NCBI RefSeq assembly: GCF_028416595.1 | Contig: NZ_JAMQKC010000003.1 | Span: 186,001 to 250,000, forward strand | From: Aquibacillus salsiterrae | Lineage (GTDB): Bacteria > Bacillota > Bacilli > Bacillales > Amphibacillaceae | Reading direction: 5' to 3' | Length of the DNA stretch: 64,000 nucleotides | Shown: piece after piece, positions 55,762 to 64,000 of the stretch | Position numbering within the stretch: position 1 is the stretch's first letter | Layout: each line of letters starts with the position of its first letter | Position numbers and translations under genes: made by a program | Notes under the pieces: generated by a model | What the model was told of the DNA's origin: nothing | Databases searched by the model: none | The model's input: the letters and a program-made list of their open reading frames with translations, nothing else

Positions 55762-56409
55762 TTATCCGTTTCTAATGGAAGCTATGGCCTTAGCTCTGTC
55801 TCTCTGATTGAAAATTGCACTACCAGCAACCAACACATCAACTCCCGCATCTTTGCACAATTTCGCAGTATCTGCATTTACACCACCGTCGACTTCAATT
55901 TCAAACCGTAACCCTTGTTCCTTCCGAAGCTTGTCAACTTCCTCAACTTTATTTAAAACGTAGTGGATAAATGACTGACCACCAAACCCAGGATTAACTG
56001 TCATAAGTAAAACTAAATCGACATTGGGCAAGACATGCTGTATTAAGGCAACTGGTGTCGCTGGATTGATAACAACACCAGCTTTAATTCCAGCATCTTT
56101 AATTGTTTGAATTGTTCTGTCAAGATGTGGACTTGCTTCTGCGTGCACAGTTAAAATATCCGCTCCAACCTCTACAAATTCATGGATAAATTTATCCGGA
56201 TTTTTAATCATTAAATGCACATCAAGCGGGAGCTTTGTCACAGGTCTAATCGCTTTTACAACTAAAGGGCCCATCGTAATGTTTGGCACAAATTGTCCAT
56301 CCATGACATCGACATGAATATAATCTGCTCCACCTCTTTCAACATCTAATATTTCCTCTTTCAAATTTGCAAAGTCTGCTGAAAGAATGGACGGTGATAT
56401 TTTAGTCAT
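55762..56409 (-). CDS. rpe: Rpe, ribulose-phosphate 3-epimerase
   Basis: Rpe interconverts ribulose-5-phosphate and xylulose-5-phosphate in the pentose phosphate pathway. The 215-residue TIM barrel has ISPSILSADFANL, HVDVMDGQFVPNITMGP and the MTVNPGFGGQSF motif. GAGG lies 8 nt before ATG 56407-56409. It directly follows rsgA and ends the operon. Confidence 0.98.
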   Translation of the reverse strand: MTKISPSILSADFANLKEEILDVERGGADYIHVDVMDGQFVPNITMGPLVVKAIRPVTKLPLDVHLMIKNPDKFIHEFVEVGADILTVHAEASPHLDRTIQTIKDAGIKAGVVINPATPVALIQHVLPNVDLVLLMTVNPGFGGQSFIHYVLNKVEEVDKLRKEQGLRFEIEVDGGVNADTAKLCKDAGVDVLVAGSAIFNQRDRAKAIASIRNG

Positions 56410-56411
56410 TT

Positions 56412-57293
56412 TTAATACCTCGGCTTTCTATTCTGAATCTCCTCTAAGAATTGTAAGTAGTGATCGTAGCGATACGATGGAATTTCATTGTTTTCAACTG
56501 CGTTTTTTACTGCACATTTCGGTTCTTTATGATGCATGCACCCCCGAAATTTGCAATCTGCATTTCGTTCTCGCATCTCCGGGAAACAGTCTGGTAAATC
56601 TTCTGCTTCAATTTCTGTAAACTCTAGTGAACTAAATCCGGGCGTATCTGCTACCAACCCACCATTTATTGGAATCAATTCCACATGCCTTGTTGTATGT
56701 TTTCCCCTCCCAAGGCTTTCAGAGATTTCATTTGTTTCTAGTGACAACACAGGATGGATGGCATTTAACAAAGAAGATTTCCCGACACCTGATTGACCAG
56801 CAATAACTGAAACTTTTTCTTTAAAATGGTCCTTCGCAATCAGTAAGTTTTCTGAATCCTTCGTAGATACCGTAATTACTTTGTAGCCTATTTCCAAATA
56901 ATCCTTTTTATATTTTTCGATCGTTTCTAGTTGTTCTTCACTAATCATATCCATTTTAGAAATTACAATGATTGGATCAATGTGTTTAGATTCGATTAGA
57001 ACTAAAAATCGATTTAATAATAAAGGACTAAAATCCGGTTGTATAGCAGACACGACAATAATAGCCTGATCAATGTTCGCAATTGGCGGTCGAACAAGTT
57101 CATTTTTCCGGGGCTTTACGTCAGTGATATATCCTTCTCCCGGATTACTATTTTCGAATTCAACAAAGTCACCAACAAGAGGATTTACTTTATTTTTCCT
57201 AAACACACCTCTCCCCCTACATTGGTAAATTGCATCTTCAGCTTGCACGTAATAGAAACCACTTAACGCTTTAACGATTCTTCCTTCAGGCAT
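56412..57293 (-). CDS. rsgA: RsgA (CpgA/YloQ), small-subunit assembly GTPase
   Basis: RsgA is a circularly permuted GTPase that checks late 30S maturation. I use ATG 57291-57293 (293 residues, near 298 in B. subtilis), with GGAGG 12 nt upstream. After an N-terminal OB fold come G4 (SKMD, 112-115), G1 (GQSGVGKSS, 166-174) and G3 (DTPG), then a zinc-binding C-X5-H-type knuckle (about DCKFRGCMHH). In Bacillus this gene is adjacent to prkC, which can phosphorylate it. Confidence 0.96.
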   Translation of the reverse strand: MPEGRIVKALSGFYYVQAEDAIYQCRGRGVFRKNKVNPLVGDFVEFENSNPGEGYITDVKPRKNELVRPPIANIDQAIIVVSAIQPDFSPLLLNRFLVLIESKHIDPIIVISKMDMISEEQLETIEKYKKDYLEIGYKVITVSTKDSENLLIAKDHFKEKVSVIAGQSGVGKSSLLNAIHPVLSLETNEISESLGRGKHTTRHVELIPINGGLVADTPGFSSLEFTEIEAEDLPDCFPEMRERNADCKFRGCMHHKEPKCAVKNAVENNEIPSYRYDHYLQFLEEIQNRKPRY

Positions 57294-57297
57294 CCAT

Positions 57298-59295
57298 TCA
57301 CTCACCCTCCAAATCTTCATATTTTATTGTTTTGTCGACAAGTACCTCGGCATTTCGGACAACCTTATACTCGCCCTTCCCACCAGGTGGGATAACTAAT
57401 TCAAATTGATATTCTTTATCCTCAACAATGGTATCCTGGTCATATAAATCAGAAATATCATTGTTTATATCACCAATATAGATGTATACCTCTTGTTCCT
57501 CTTTAGTTGTCGACCCATCATCAGTTGTCTCTTGTTCACCACTGTATGGGACCATGACTGTTACTGTATGTGTTATTGGAGGTTTTTCTTCTGGTCCTGT
57601 GGAGACAACAAGCTCGACAATCGATTTTTCATCCACCTTAGTATTCGCTGTTGGTGTTTGTTTAATCACACGACCTTCTGGGACCTCATCTGAGCTTTCT
57701 TCTTTAATATTAACAGACAAGTTATTGTTAGCTAAATAGCTAGATGCCTCTTCATCTGTCAATCCAACTAAGTCTTCCAATGTTACTTTTTCCGGTCCTT
57801 TGCTTACTACAAAAAAGACGTTTGTTTCTTCAGGCACAACTTCTGTATTTGGCTGTGGTTGAATTTGGCTAATAATTTGTCCTTCAGGCTTATCGGAGTT
57901 CTCCCTCGTCGAAATTACTTCTTTATACCCACTCTGCAGCAATAACCGTTCAATCTGATTAAAATCCTCACCAACATAATTCTTAAAGGTGACCTTTTCT
58001 TTGCCTTGACTAGTAAAAATAGTGATTTCGTCGCCTTCTTTTAAGGTAGTACCTGCCTCTGGGTCTGTTTTAATAACAAAACCTTCCGCGATATCGTCTG
58101 AATAGATAGTTTCACGGTTAACTTCAAACCCAAGCTTATTTAAATCATTAAAAGCTTCCTCATACGATGCACCTTCAAGGTCAGGCACTTTAACATCATC
58201 TGGTTGAAGCAAACTAGGTACTACAAACAATGCAATGAACATGGCAGCAACTAGGATTAAAAAGAGCGTTGATACAATAATCGCTGTTCTCTTCCTCTTC
58301 TTTTTCCCTTTTTGAACGCCATTTTCTTTTACCGGTTCATGGTTCCCCGTTTTATGAATAATTGTATTTTCTGTCGATTTATTTCTAGTAAACGCCTCAT
58401 CCGTTATCACAGGTATCGCTTTTGTTGCTTCTCCATGATCATCAGGTGGGATAAATTTGTTTTCATTGGTCCGACTAGGATTTAAAGCTGTTTCTAAATC
58501 ATCTTCCATTTCATAAACTGCATCATACCGGTGAAATGGGTCTTTCGCAGTAGCTTTCAAAACGATATTTTCGACACTTTGCGGGATTTCTGGATTCCAT
58601 CTCCGAATCGATGGTGTGTTACTTTGTAAATGCTTGAGTGCAATAGATACAGCTGACTCACCCGAAAATGGTAGTCGTCCTGTCAATAGTTCAAATAACA
58701 CAATACCTAAAGAATAAATATCTGATTTTTTGTTAGCCATTCCACCTCTCGCTTGCTCCGGTGAAAGATAGTGAACAGAACCGAGTACCGAATTGGTTTG
58801 TGTTAAAGATGTTGCACTTAAGGCAATCGCAATACCAAAATCGGTCACCTTCACTTGTCCAAAAGGATCAATCAGAATATTTTGTGGTTTAATATCCCTG
58901 TGCACGATTTCATTCGCATGAGCGTGTGTAATTGCTGAAGTAATTTGTTTGGTAATATCAATAGCCTCTTCTACTTCGACCGGACCATACATTTGTATGT
59001 ACTTTTTCAGCGTCATTCCTTCCACATACTCCATAATCATGTAGTAAATATTGTCCTCTTCACCTACATCATATATATTTACGATATTCGGATGTGAAAG
59101 GCTTGTGGCGGATTGGGCCTCGCGGTGGAATCGTGCAATAAATTCATCATCATTCGCATATTCTAGTCGTAACACTTTTATCGCAACATCACGGTCTAAA
59201 ATGATATCCCGGCCGAGATAAACGTCGGCCATCCCCCCGCCACCAATCATCTTTTTTATTTTATACCTTTCGTTTAATATACGGCCATCTAGCAC
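57298..59295 (-). CDS. prkC: PrkC, PASTA-domain Ser/Thr kinase
   Basis: PrkC is the membrane kinase that senses peptidoglycan fragments and in Bacillus triggers spore germination. The 665 residues have a kinase domain with GGGG loop, K40, catalytic D134 (HRDIKPQN) and DFG 152-154. A basic linker and one membrane helix (about 338-363) follow, then three PASTA repeats and a short C-terminal domain. The start is GTG 59293-59295, with AAGGTG about 7 nt upstream, overlapping prpC by 7 bp. Confidence 0.97.
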   Translation of the reverse strand: MLDGRILNERYKIKKMIGGGGMADVYLGRDIILDRDVAIKVLRLEYANDDEFIARFHREAQSATSLSHPNIVNIYDVGEEDNIYYMIMEYVEGMTLKKYIQMYGPVEVEEAIDITKQITSAITHAHANEIVHRDIKPQNILIDPFGQVKVTDFGIAIALSATSLTQTNSVLGSVHYLSPEQARGGMANKKSDIYSLGIVLFELLTGRLPFSGESAVSIALKHLQSNTPSIRRWNPEIPQSVENIVLKATAKDPFHRYDAVYEMEDDLETALNPSRTNENKFIPPDDHGEATKAIPVITDEAFTRNKSTENTIIHKTGNHEPVKENGVQKGKKKRKRTAIIVSTLFLILVAAMFIALFVVPSLLQPDDVKVPDLEGASYEEAFNDLNKLGFEVNRETIYSDDIAEGFVIKTDPEAGTTLKEGDEITIFTSQGKEKVTFKNYVGEDFNQIERLLLQSGYKEVISTRENSDKPEGQIISQIQPQPNTEVVPEETNVFFVVSKGPEKVTLEDLVGLTDEEASSYLANNNLSVNIKEESSDEVPEGRVIKQTPTANTKVDEKSIVELVVSTGPEEKPPITHTVTVMVPYSGEQETTDDGSTTKEEQEVYIYIGDINNDISDLYDQDTIVEDKEYQFELVIPPGGKGEYKVVRNAEVLVDKTIKYEDLEGE

Positions 59296-60050
59296 ATTGA
59301 TTCACCTTCCTCCTGTGAACCATTATAGTATACTAGAGCAAGAGAAATATTATCTTCCCCGCCACGATTATTTGCTTCATCAATTAGCTGACTTGAAATG
59401 GAAGCTAGGCTTGACACTTGCTCAATCGAGCTTTGTAACTCTGCTTCTGAAATTTTGTTTGAAAGACCGTCAGAACAAAGCAATACCTTATTCCCCTTGT
59501 CCCAACCAATCGTTTTAACATCAGCTTTTACATTTTGTTCTGTACCTAGTGCTTTTGTTAAGACATTTTTTCTTGGATGGAATTCTGCATCATCCTTCGA
59601 AATCTGACCAGCCCGAACAAGTTCGTTTACTAACGAGTGATCCTCAGTCACTTGTTTAAAGCCTAAATCATTAAGTAAATAACACCGACTATCTCCAATA
59701 TGGGCAACCGTGATAAAATCTTGAGCACAAATTGCCGCAACAATTGTTGTCCCCATCCCTGCACAATCATCATGTTCATTGGCATAAGTGAAAACCTTAT
59801 TATTAATCTCAAAGATTGTATCATGTAACCACTGTTCGGTTTGGTCTGGTGTTGTAAATTCTTCTACTTGTAACCACTTTGCTTTTAGTGATTGGATAAC
59901 CATCTTACTAGCAACATCACCAGCGTTATGGCCACCCATGCCATCTGCTATTACCGCTAGGACTTGTTTATCTGATTTGACAAAGACACCACCATCATCT
60001 TCGTTATGATTTCTTATTTGACCGTTATCTGTCATAAAGTAAGCTTCCAT
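59289..60050 (-). CDS. prpC: PrpC (Stp), PP2C-type protein phosphatase
   Basis: PrpC reverses PrkC phosphorylation. The 253 residues carry the PPM motifs: RNHNED, IADGMGGHNAGDVAS, HIGDSRCYLL, and GGEDNIS near the C-terminus, with the metal-binding aspartates intact. ATG 60048-60050 has GGGGTGA just upstream. The overlap with prkC suggests the kinase-phosphatase pair is translated in balance. Confidence 0.97.
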   Translation of the reverse strand: MEAYFMTDNGQIRNHNEDDGGVFVKSDKQVLAVIADGMGGHNAGDVASKMVIQSLKAKWLQVEEFTTPDQTEQWLHDTIFEINNKVFTYANEHDDCAGMGTTIVAAICAQDFITVAHIGDSRCYLLNDLGFKQVTEDHSLVNELVRAGQISKDDAEFHPRKNVLTKALGTEQNVKADVKTIGWDKGNKVLLCSDGLSNKISEAELQSSIEQVSSLASISSQLIDEANNRGGEDNISLALVYYNGSQEEGESMC

Positions 60051-60120
60051 CTATTTTCACCCCGCTCCTCTTGTCTAAAACCAAGAACAAGAGACACTTT
60101 TTCTCCTCAAACAAACAGGA

Positions 60121-61470
60121 TTAATCCATCTTTATCAATCTTGTAAGGAAAAAACCGTCCGTATTATATTCATGTGGAAACAATTGTAATCCCCAATCGG
60201 TTATTCCAATAGATGTTTTCAATTCTTCTGGTAACTCCTTAAAAAATTGATCATCTATTTTGAAATTTGGATGGTTTACCAAGAACTCCTGGACAATAGA
60301 CTCATTTTCAGATTTGTCAATCGTACAAGTACTATATACTAGTTTACCACCTTTTTTTAATAAAGAAGATACACTTTCCATTAATTGTCCTTGAATTTGA
60401 GCTAAACTGTCGATATCTTCTTGCTTTTTGTGGTATTTAATATCTGGTTTACTACGTAATACACCCAGTCCAGAACATGGAGCATCAAGTAATATTCTAT
60501 CAAATTCTTCGGGACCGTGAATATCTTTCAGTTTTCTTGAATCGGCTTGTCCTACTTTTAGGATATTTAAATCAAGCTCCTTCGCCTTTTTAGAAACAAG
60601 TTTTGCCTTTTTATCATGCAAATCATACGCATGAACAGCACCTCGGTTCTCCATTTTCTCAGCAATGTGGGTTGCTTTCCCACCTGGAGCACTACATGCG
60701 TCAAGGACAACCATGTCTTGTTTAAGGTCTAGCATTTCAGCAACGAGCATGGAACTTTGGTCTTGAATCGTAATCATTCCATTCTTAAATAAAGAACTTT
60801 TAAGAATATTTCCTTGTCTAATAATTAACCCTTGATTAGAAAAAATAGATGATTCGACTTCATAACCCTCATCCTCTAACAGACTAATTGCTGATTGCTT
60901 GTTTATTTTTAATGGCTGAATTCGCACAGAAATTGGTTTATGCCGTAAATTTGAATGACAGATTTTTGTCGTTATTTCCATTCCGTACAAATCTATCCAA
61001 CGGTTTACTAACCATAACGGGTGACTAGTTTCAATACTTAGGCGTTCAATAGGGTCTTTTATTTTGTCAAAGCTTGGAAAACCACTACGTTGCGCATTAC
61101 GAAGTGTTCCATTGACTAACCCAGCAACCCCTTTATGTCCTTTATGCTTAGCTATTTCTACCGCTTCATGAATGATTGCATGGGCAGGAACCTTGTCCAA
61201 ATACACCATTTGGTAAAAGGACATATATAACAGCCATTTTACCCATGGATCGATTTTTTTGTTCGCTTGAATAAAAGCATCTAAAAAGTAAGCAAGTGTC
61301 AGTTTACGTTGGATAGTACCATATACCATTTCGGTCAATAACCCTTCATCTCGGCTACTTAACCCTTTTGTTTTAATAGCTTGATCGATTAGTAAATGGC
61401 TAAAGCCACCCTTCTCGCCAATTCTTACTAGAATATCTAAAGCAGTCGTTCGTAATGCATGCTTAGTCAT
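60121..61470 (-). CDS. rsmB: RsmB (Sun), 16S rRNA m5C967 methyltransferase
   Basis: RsmB methylates C967 of 16S rRNA. The 449 residues contain an N-terminal NusB-like domain (about 1-140). The catalytic domain follows with the SAM motif DACSAPGGK (about 257-265) and two cysteines, C332 in DAPCSGLG and C382 in YSTCTIDKSENE, typical of this family. It starts at ATG 61468-61470, 1 bp after fmt. Confidence 0.97.
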   Translation of the reverse strand: MTKHALRTTALDILVRIGEKGGFSHLLIDQAIKTKGLSSRDEGLLTEMVYGTIQRKLTLAYFLDAFIQANKKIDPWVKWLLYMSFYQMVYLDKVPAHAIIHEAVEIAKHKGHKGVAGLVNGTLRNAQRSGFPSFDKIKDPIERLSIETSHPLWLVNRWIDLYGMEITTKICHSNLRHKPISVRIQPLKINKQSAISLLEDEGYEVESSIFSNQGLIIRQGNILKSSLFKNGMITIQDQSSMLVAEMLDLKQDMVVLDACSAPGGKATHIAEKMENRGAVHAYDLHDKKAKLVSKKAKELDLNILKVGQADSRKLKDIHGPEEFDRILLDAPCSGLGVLRSKPDIKYHKKQEDIDSLAQIQGQLMESVSSLLKKGGKLVYSTCTIDKSENESIVQEFLVNHPNFKIDDQFFKELPEELKTSIGITDWGLQLFPHEYNTDGFFLTRLIKMD

Positions 61471-61471
61471 A

Positions 61472-62419
61472 TTACACTCCTAACTTTTGTCCAACTTGCA
61501 ATCCACTTCCACTACCACGTAAATAATCGCGAGCATCCATCCGCTTTTTTCCTGCTGGTTGGAGGTCTGTTATTTTTAGTCCGTACTGGTCACCACAGCA
61601 AACAATAAACCCATCTTCTTCTTTGCTCACTATTTCACCGTACTGTGCATCCTGATACGATTTGTTTACAGGAATTGCCCACCATATTTTGATTGTCTTT
61701 CCTTCTAATGTCGTAAAAGCAACTGGCCAAGGATGAAGTCCACGAATTTGGTTATAAATATCACCGCTAGGTTTACTCCAGTCTATTTTTTCCTGCTCTC
61801 TCTTTATGTTAGAGGCGTATGTTGCTAATTCTTCGTTTTGTTTCAATGGTGTTATTTGTTTATTAAAGATGTTCGGAAGTGTTTTACTTAGTAGATTAGA
61901 GCCTACTTTAGCTAACTTCTCATGCAAGGAACCAACATGATCGTCTTCTTCTATCGTTATCTTGTCTTGAGAAATAATATCTCCCGCATCCAATTTCTCA
62001 ACCATATACATAATCGTTATCCCTGTTTCTTTCTTTCCTTGCATAATAGCATAATGAATCGGTGCTCCCCCTCTTAATTCTGGTAGGAGCGAGGCATGAA
62101 CATTGATACAACCTAGTTCTGGTGCCTCTAGTAATGCCTTTGGTAAGATTTGACCAAAGGCTGCAGTTATAATTATGTCTGGTTTATAGTTGAGAACTTG
62201 TGTGTACGCTTCTTCTTCATTAATCTTCTCAGGTTGAAAGACAGGAATGCCGTGCTTCTTGGCAGCCACTTTCACAGGTGGTGGAGTAAGTTCTCGCTTC
62301 CTCCCTTTTGGACGGTCTGGTTGAGTCACAACAAGGACAACCTCATAGTTCTCTTCTACTAATCGTTCGAGTACTGGCACAGCAAAATCAGGTGTACCCA
62401 TAAAGACAATTCGCTTCAT
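61472..62419 (-). CDS. fmt: Fmt, methionyl-tRNA formyltransferase
   Basis: Fmt formylates the initiator Met-tRNA. From ATG 62417-62419 (GGGG upstream) it has 315 residues, near the 317 of B. subtilis; an earlier frame start is rejected. The formyl transferase domain shows [10 protein letters not shown]-type start and the catalytic N106, H108 and D144 ([17 protein letters not shown] and DAGD). A C-terminal OB domain binds the tRNA. Peptide deformylase (def) is not found beside it here. Confidence 0.97.
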   Translation of the reverse strand: MKRIVFMGTPDFAVPVLERLVEENYEVVLVVTQPDRPKGRKRELTPPPVKVAAKKHGIPVFQPEKINEEEAYTQVLNYKPDIIITAAFGQILPKALLEAPELGCINVHASLLPELRGGAPIHYAIMQGKKETGITIMYMVEKLDAGDIISQDKITIEEDDHVGSLHEKLAKVGSNLLSKTLPNIFNKQITPLKQNEELATYASNIKREQEKIDWSKPSGDIYNQIRGLHPWPVAFTTLEGKTIKIWWAIPVNKSYQDAQYGEIVSKEEDGFIVCCGDQYGLKITDLQPAGKKRMDARDYLRGSGSGLQVGQKLGV

Positions 62420-62432
62420 GTTAGACCCCTTT

Positions 62433-64000
62433 CTACATAAGTTGATAAGGTTGTAGATCAATTTGGATTAACAAATCATTTTTTTGGATGTCAGATTCAA
62501 ATACAACCAAAATTTTGTTAAGTATTTCACGTTGCTTTGGTTCATTTTTGTATTTTACCATGCATTGGTAACGATATCTATCCTTGATCCTCGTTACCGG
62601 AGATGGAGTCGGACCCAATATTTTTGTTTCTTTTGCCAAATGCTTCATCAAAAGTTGACTAATTGTTCGAATCACCTCTTGGCATTTCACCTGATTCGGA
62701 TGAGAAACAGTTATTAACGTTAAGAAATAATACGGTGGGTACTGGAATTTTTTTCTCATCGACATTTCTTTTTGAAAAAACGTATCATAATCATGTTTGC
62801 TGGCTAATTGAATACTGTAATGTTCCGGTGTATAGGTTTGGACAACCACTTCCCCTGGTAGCTCCGCACGTCCAGCCCGTCCACTTACTTGGGTCAACAA
62901 TTGAAACGTCTTTTCTGATGAGCGAAAATCAGGCAAATGCAACATCGAATCAGCAGCAAGAACTCCTACTAAAGTAACATTCGCAAAGTCAAGTCCCTTT
63001 GCTATCATTTGTGTCCCGAGTAAAATATCTGCTTCATGGTTACCATATTGGTTTAACAGTTTTTCATGGGACCCCTTCTTCCTTGTTGTATCAACATCCA
63101 TCCTAATAACCCGGGCCGTTGGAATTAGCTCTTGTATTGCCTCCTCTACCTTTTGCGTTCCTGTACCAAAATAACGAATCGTTTCGCTTTGACAACTCGG
63201 ACAAGCGCTAGGCATCTTTTCTTCATAAGAACAATAGTGACATTTTAACTTCTCTTGTTTACGATGGTACGTTAGCGCAATATCACAATGCGGGCATTCT
63301 AGGACATATCCACAGTCTCGACACATTACAAAGGTTGAATACCCTCGTCTATTTAGGAAAAGAACAATTTGCTCTTTGCGTTTTATCCGCTCTTCAATCG
63401 CTTCTTTTAGTGTCCTTGAGAACATGGTCCGATTACCTGCGTGTAACTCGTCTCTCATATCAACTATTTTCACTTCTGGCATTGCTTGGTTGTTTACCCG
63501 ATGAGGTAAACTTAGAAGGCGATAGACATTCTTTTGTGCCCGGGCATAAGATTCTAATGTTGGTGTAGCGCTCCCTAATACTACCGGACACTTATGCACC
63601 TCACCGCGGTGGATCGCAACATCTTTCGTATGATACCGTGGATGTTCTTCTTGTTTATAGCTTGTTTCATGTTCCTCATCAATGATGATAATACCGATGT
63701 TTTTTAATGGTGCAAAAATAGCAGACCGTGCCCCTACGACAACCTTCACCTGCTGTCTTTGTATTTTGCGCCATTCATCGTATTTTTCACCTGGTGACAG
63801 GGCGCTATGGAGGACAGCTACATCAGAGCCAAACCTTCCTTTAAAACGTTTGACCATTTGTGGAGTTAAAGAAATTTCAGGAACTAAAACAATTGCTCCT
63901 TTTTGATGCGCCAATACCTTTTGGATAGCCTGCAAATAAACTTCTGTTTTACCACTACCAGTTACCCCGTGAAGTAGAAACACTTCATGTTCGTTTTGAT
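62433..64000 (-). CDS. priA: PriA, primosomal helicase, N-terminally cut by window edge
   Basis: PriA restarts stalled replication forks. The reading frame is open to the right edge, so the N-terminal DNA-binding domain is outside the window; about 521 residues are present. Walker [21 protein letters not shown], the Cys-rich zinc-binding region ([21 protein letters not shown]) and the C-terminal helicase motifs are intact. It lies directly upstream of fmt, where Bacillus normally has def in between. Confidence 0.97.
   Translation of the reverse strand, partial: QNEHEVFLLHGVTGSGKTEVYLQAIQKVLAHQKGAIVLVPEISLTPQMVKRFKGRFGSDVAVLHSALSPGEKYDEWRKIQRQQVKVVVGARSAIFAPLKNIGIIIIDEEHETSYKQEEHPRYHTKDVAIHRGEVHKCPVVLGSATPTLESYARAQKNVYRLLSLPHRVNNQAMPEVKIVDMRDELHAGNRTMFSRTLKEAIEERIKRKEQIVLFLNRRGYSTFVMCRDCGYVLECPHCDIALTYHRKQEKLKCHYCSYEEKMPSACPSCQSETIRYFGTGTQKVEEAIQELIPTARVIRMDVDTTRKKGSHEKLLNQYGNHEADILLGTQMIAKGLDFANVTLVGVLAADSMLHLPDFRSSEKTFQLLTQVSGRAGRAELPGEVVVQTYTPEHYSIQLASKHDYDTFFQKEMSMRKKFQYPPYYFLTLITVSHPNQVKCQEVIRTISQLLMKHLAKETKILGPTPSPVTRIKDRYRYQCMVKYKNEPKQREILNKILVVFESDIQKNDLLIQIDLQPYQLM

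Overview
This window is a contiguous stretch of chromosome from a low-GC, endospore-forming, motile Bacillaceae. Gene order follows the Bacillus subtilis priA-to-flhG region almost gene for gene. Ribosomal protein variants, spoVM, codY, fapR and a Bacillus-type fla/che operon all point to this family. The intergenic repeats and small order changes suggest an Oceanobacillus/Virgibacillus/Gracilibacillus-like lineage rather than B. subtilis itself, but the genus is inference. All genes lie on the minus strand except rpmB and a small DUF1128 (yfkK-like) gene. Both ends cut a gene: flhG at the left edge and priA at the right edge.

Layout from the right edge, in transcription order: (1) 54.7-64.0 kb: priA-fmt-rsmB-prpC-prkC-rsgA-rpe, a terminator, then thiN and the 26-residue sporulation gene spoVM (GTG start). 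(2) 49.7-54.7 kb: rpmB (+) diverges from asp23-fakA; then comes recG. (3) 45.2-49.8 kb: the FapR-controlled lipid operon fapR-plsX-fabD-fabG-acpP, with a clear promoter and FapR operator, followed by rnc. (4) 41.1-45.2 kb: yfkK (+), smc, ftsY. (5) 33.9-40.1 kb: translation and secretion genes ylxM-ffh-rpsP-khpA-ylqD-rimM-trmD-rplS-lepB-rbgA. (6) 25.4-33.7 kb: rnhB, the flagellar-like pair ylqG-ylqH, sucC-sucD, dprA, topA. (7) 21.3-25.1 kb: xerC-hslV-hslU-codY. (8) 1-21 kb: the fla/che operon flgB-flgC-fliE-F-G-H-I-J-motE-fliK-flgD-(TIGR02530 family)-flgE-swrD-fliL-fliM-fliY-cheY-fliZ-P-Q-R-flhB-flhA-flhF-flhG. It encodes rod, MS ring, C ring, export apparatus, hook and the FlhF/FlhG placement system.

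Compared with B. subtilis, three syntenic positions are empty: def between priA and fmt, sdaAB/sdaAA between fakA and recG, and trmFO between topA and xerC. lepB, the yfkK-like gene and the TIGR02530-type gene are extra. A family of imperfect-hairpin repeats is scattered between genes, including inside the flagellar operon. Its paired arms vary in a compensatory way.

Most of the window is conserved core genome and I see no obviously new multigene system. The least explained signals are the repeat family, the inverted-repeat-rich DNA upstream of flgB, the FlhB/FliK-like ylqH-ylqG pair, a hairpin that could bring a distant ribosome-binding site to swrD, and a perfect 14-bp hairpin covering the rnc stop codon.
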